The notes beneath the pieces were generated by a model that did not search any database, had not been told where the DNA came from, and saw only the letters and a list, made by a program, of their open reading frames with translations. Below, piece by piece: positions 63,802 to 64,000 of a DNA stretch of 64,000 nucleotides (position 1 is its first letter; each line of letters opens with the position of its first letter). Where the stretch lies: contig NZ_JACHEH010000003.1 in the NCBI RefSeq assembly GCF_014201415.1, forward strand, positions 1 through 64,000. The letters are read 5' to 3'. The translations under genes and the position numbers were made by a program. The stretch is from Chelatococcus composti. Lineage in GTDB: Bacteria > Pseudomonadota > Alphaproteobacteria > Rhizobiales > Beijerinckiaceae.

Positions 63802-64000
63802 ATGGCCGAAGCAAGCCTCCACGCCGTAACCGAGAGTCGCTCGCTCGAGGAAAAGTTCGATCCGGAGATGCGTTTCCGCCCGCTGCGGCCCGCGGTGGCA
63901 TGGCTGGTGGCGGGACTGCTCTTCGCGCTGTCGTGCTTCCACTACTACACGGCGGGCTTCGGCCTCTTGCGGGAGACGACGCACCGCGGGATCCACATGG
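63802..64000 (+). CDS. TRAP transporter permease, N-terminal fragment (runs off the window)
   Basis: The frame begins at ATG 63802 and continues past the window end; 66 residues are visible. The product starts MAEASLHAVTESRSLEEKFD, then has a first membrane helix PAVAWLVAGLLFALSCFHYY with a YTAGFGLL turn, as in fused DctQM-type TRAP permeases that partner TAXI receptors. The Glu-rich N-terminus and context support the call, but the transport domain itself is not in view. Confidence 0.8.
   Translation, partial: MAEASLHAVTESRSLEEKFDPEMRFRPLRPAVAWLVAGLLFALSCFHYYTAGFGLLRETTHRGIHM

Overview
The window is high-GC, densely packed alphaproteobacterial DNA, most likely from a member of the Hyphomicrobiales (Rhizobiales). 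The evidence is a MotB-MotC-FliK series with the periplasmic motor proteins MotC and MotE, FlaF/FlbT flagellin regulators, a DUF1217 flagellar protein, and a complete PhyR-NepR-EcfG general stress response. Genes often overlap by 1-4 bases (ATGA, TGATG, GTGA), so long co-translated operons are likely. No tRNA, rRNA, insertion sequence, prophage or CRISPR array was seen.

Positions 1-32388 hold a nearly complete flagellar cluster. It opens with the 3' end of a flagellin gene and its terminator. A rightward run follows: fliF, fliH, motB, motC, fliK, a lytic transglycosylase, flgB, flgC, fliE, flgG, flgA, flgI, motE, flgH, fliL and fliP. A non-flagellar pair (DUF6152-like and DUF6644-like) comes next, then a leftward switch and motor operon motA, fliM, a small bitopic coiled-coil protein, fliN, fliG and flhB. 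The next rightward run is a DUF1217 gene, flgF, fliI, flgE, flgK, flgL, flaF, flbT, flgD, fliQ, flhA, fliR, a fliJ-like gene, a FlgJ-type rod-binding gene, a FlgN-like gene and a second FliL-like membrane protein.

Positions 32446-47018 encode chemotaxis: a chemoreceptor, cheA (fused to a receiver domain), cheW, cheY, cheB and cheR. After these comes an unusual coupled unit: a protoglobin chemoreceptor, a large heparinase II/III-like protein and an Inh/Omp19-type lipoprotein. A single-Cache chemoreceptor closes the region. Positions 47128-52369 are a leftward peptide/nickel-type ABC importer: two ATPases, two permeases and a binding protein.

Positions 52584-56269 hold a UDP-sugar 4-epimerase coupled to a TviB-type UDP-sugar dehydrogenase, a small lipoprotein and a MOSC-domain protein. 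Positions 56270-61587 are the general stress response locus: a HisKA_2 sensor with a degenerate ATPase region, nepR, divergent phyR, a CsbD/DUF883/YqjE-like envelope-stress operon, a second nepR and ecfG. Strong GGAAC-N16/17-CGTT promoters lie in the two divergent gaps. A CHAD-domain gene and the start of a TAXI-type TRAP transporter close the window. No gene-free stretch exceeds 300 bases. The longest is 44990-45284, which holds only a candidate regulatory box.
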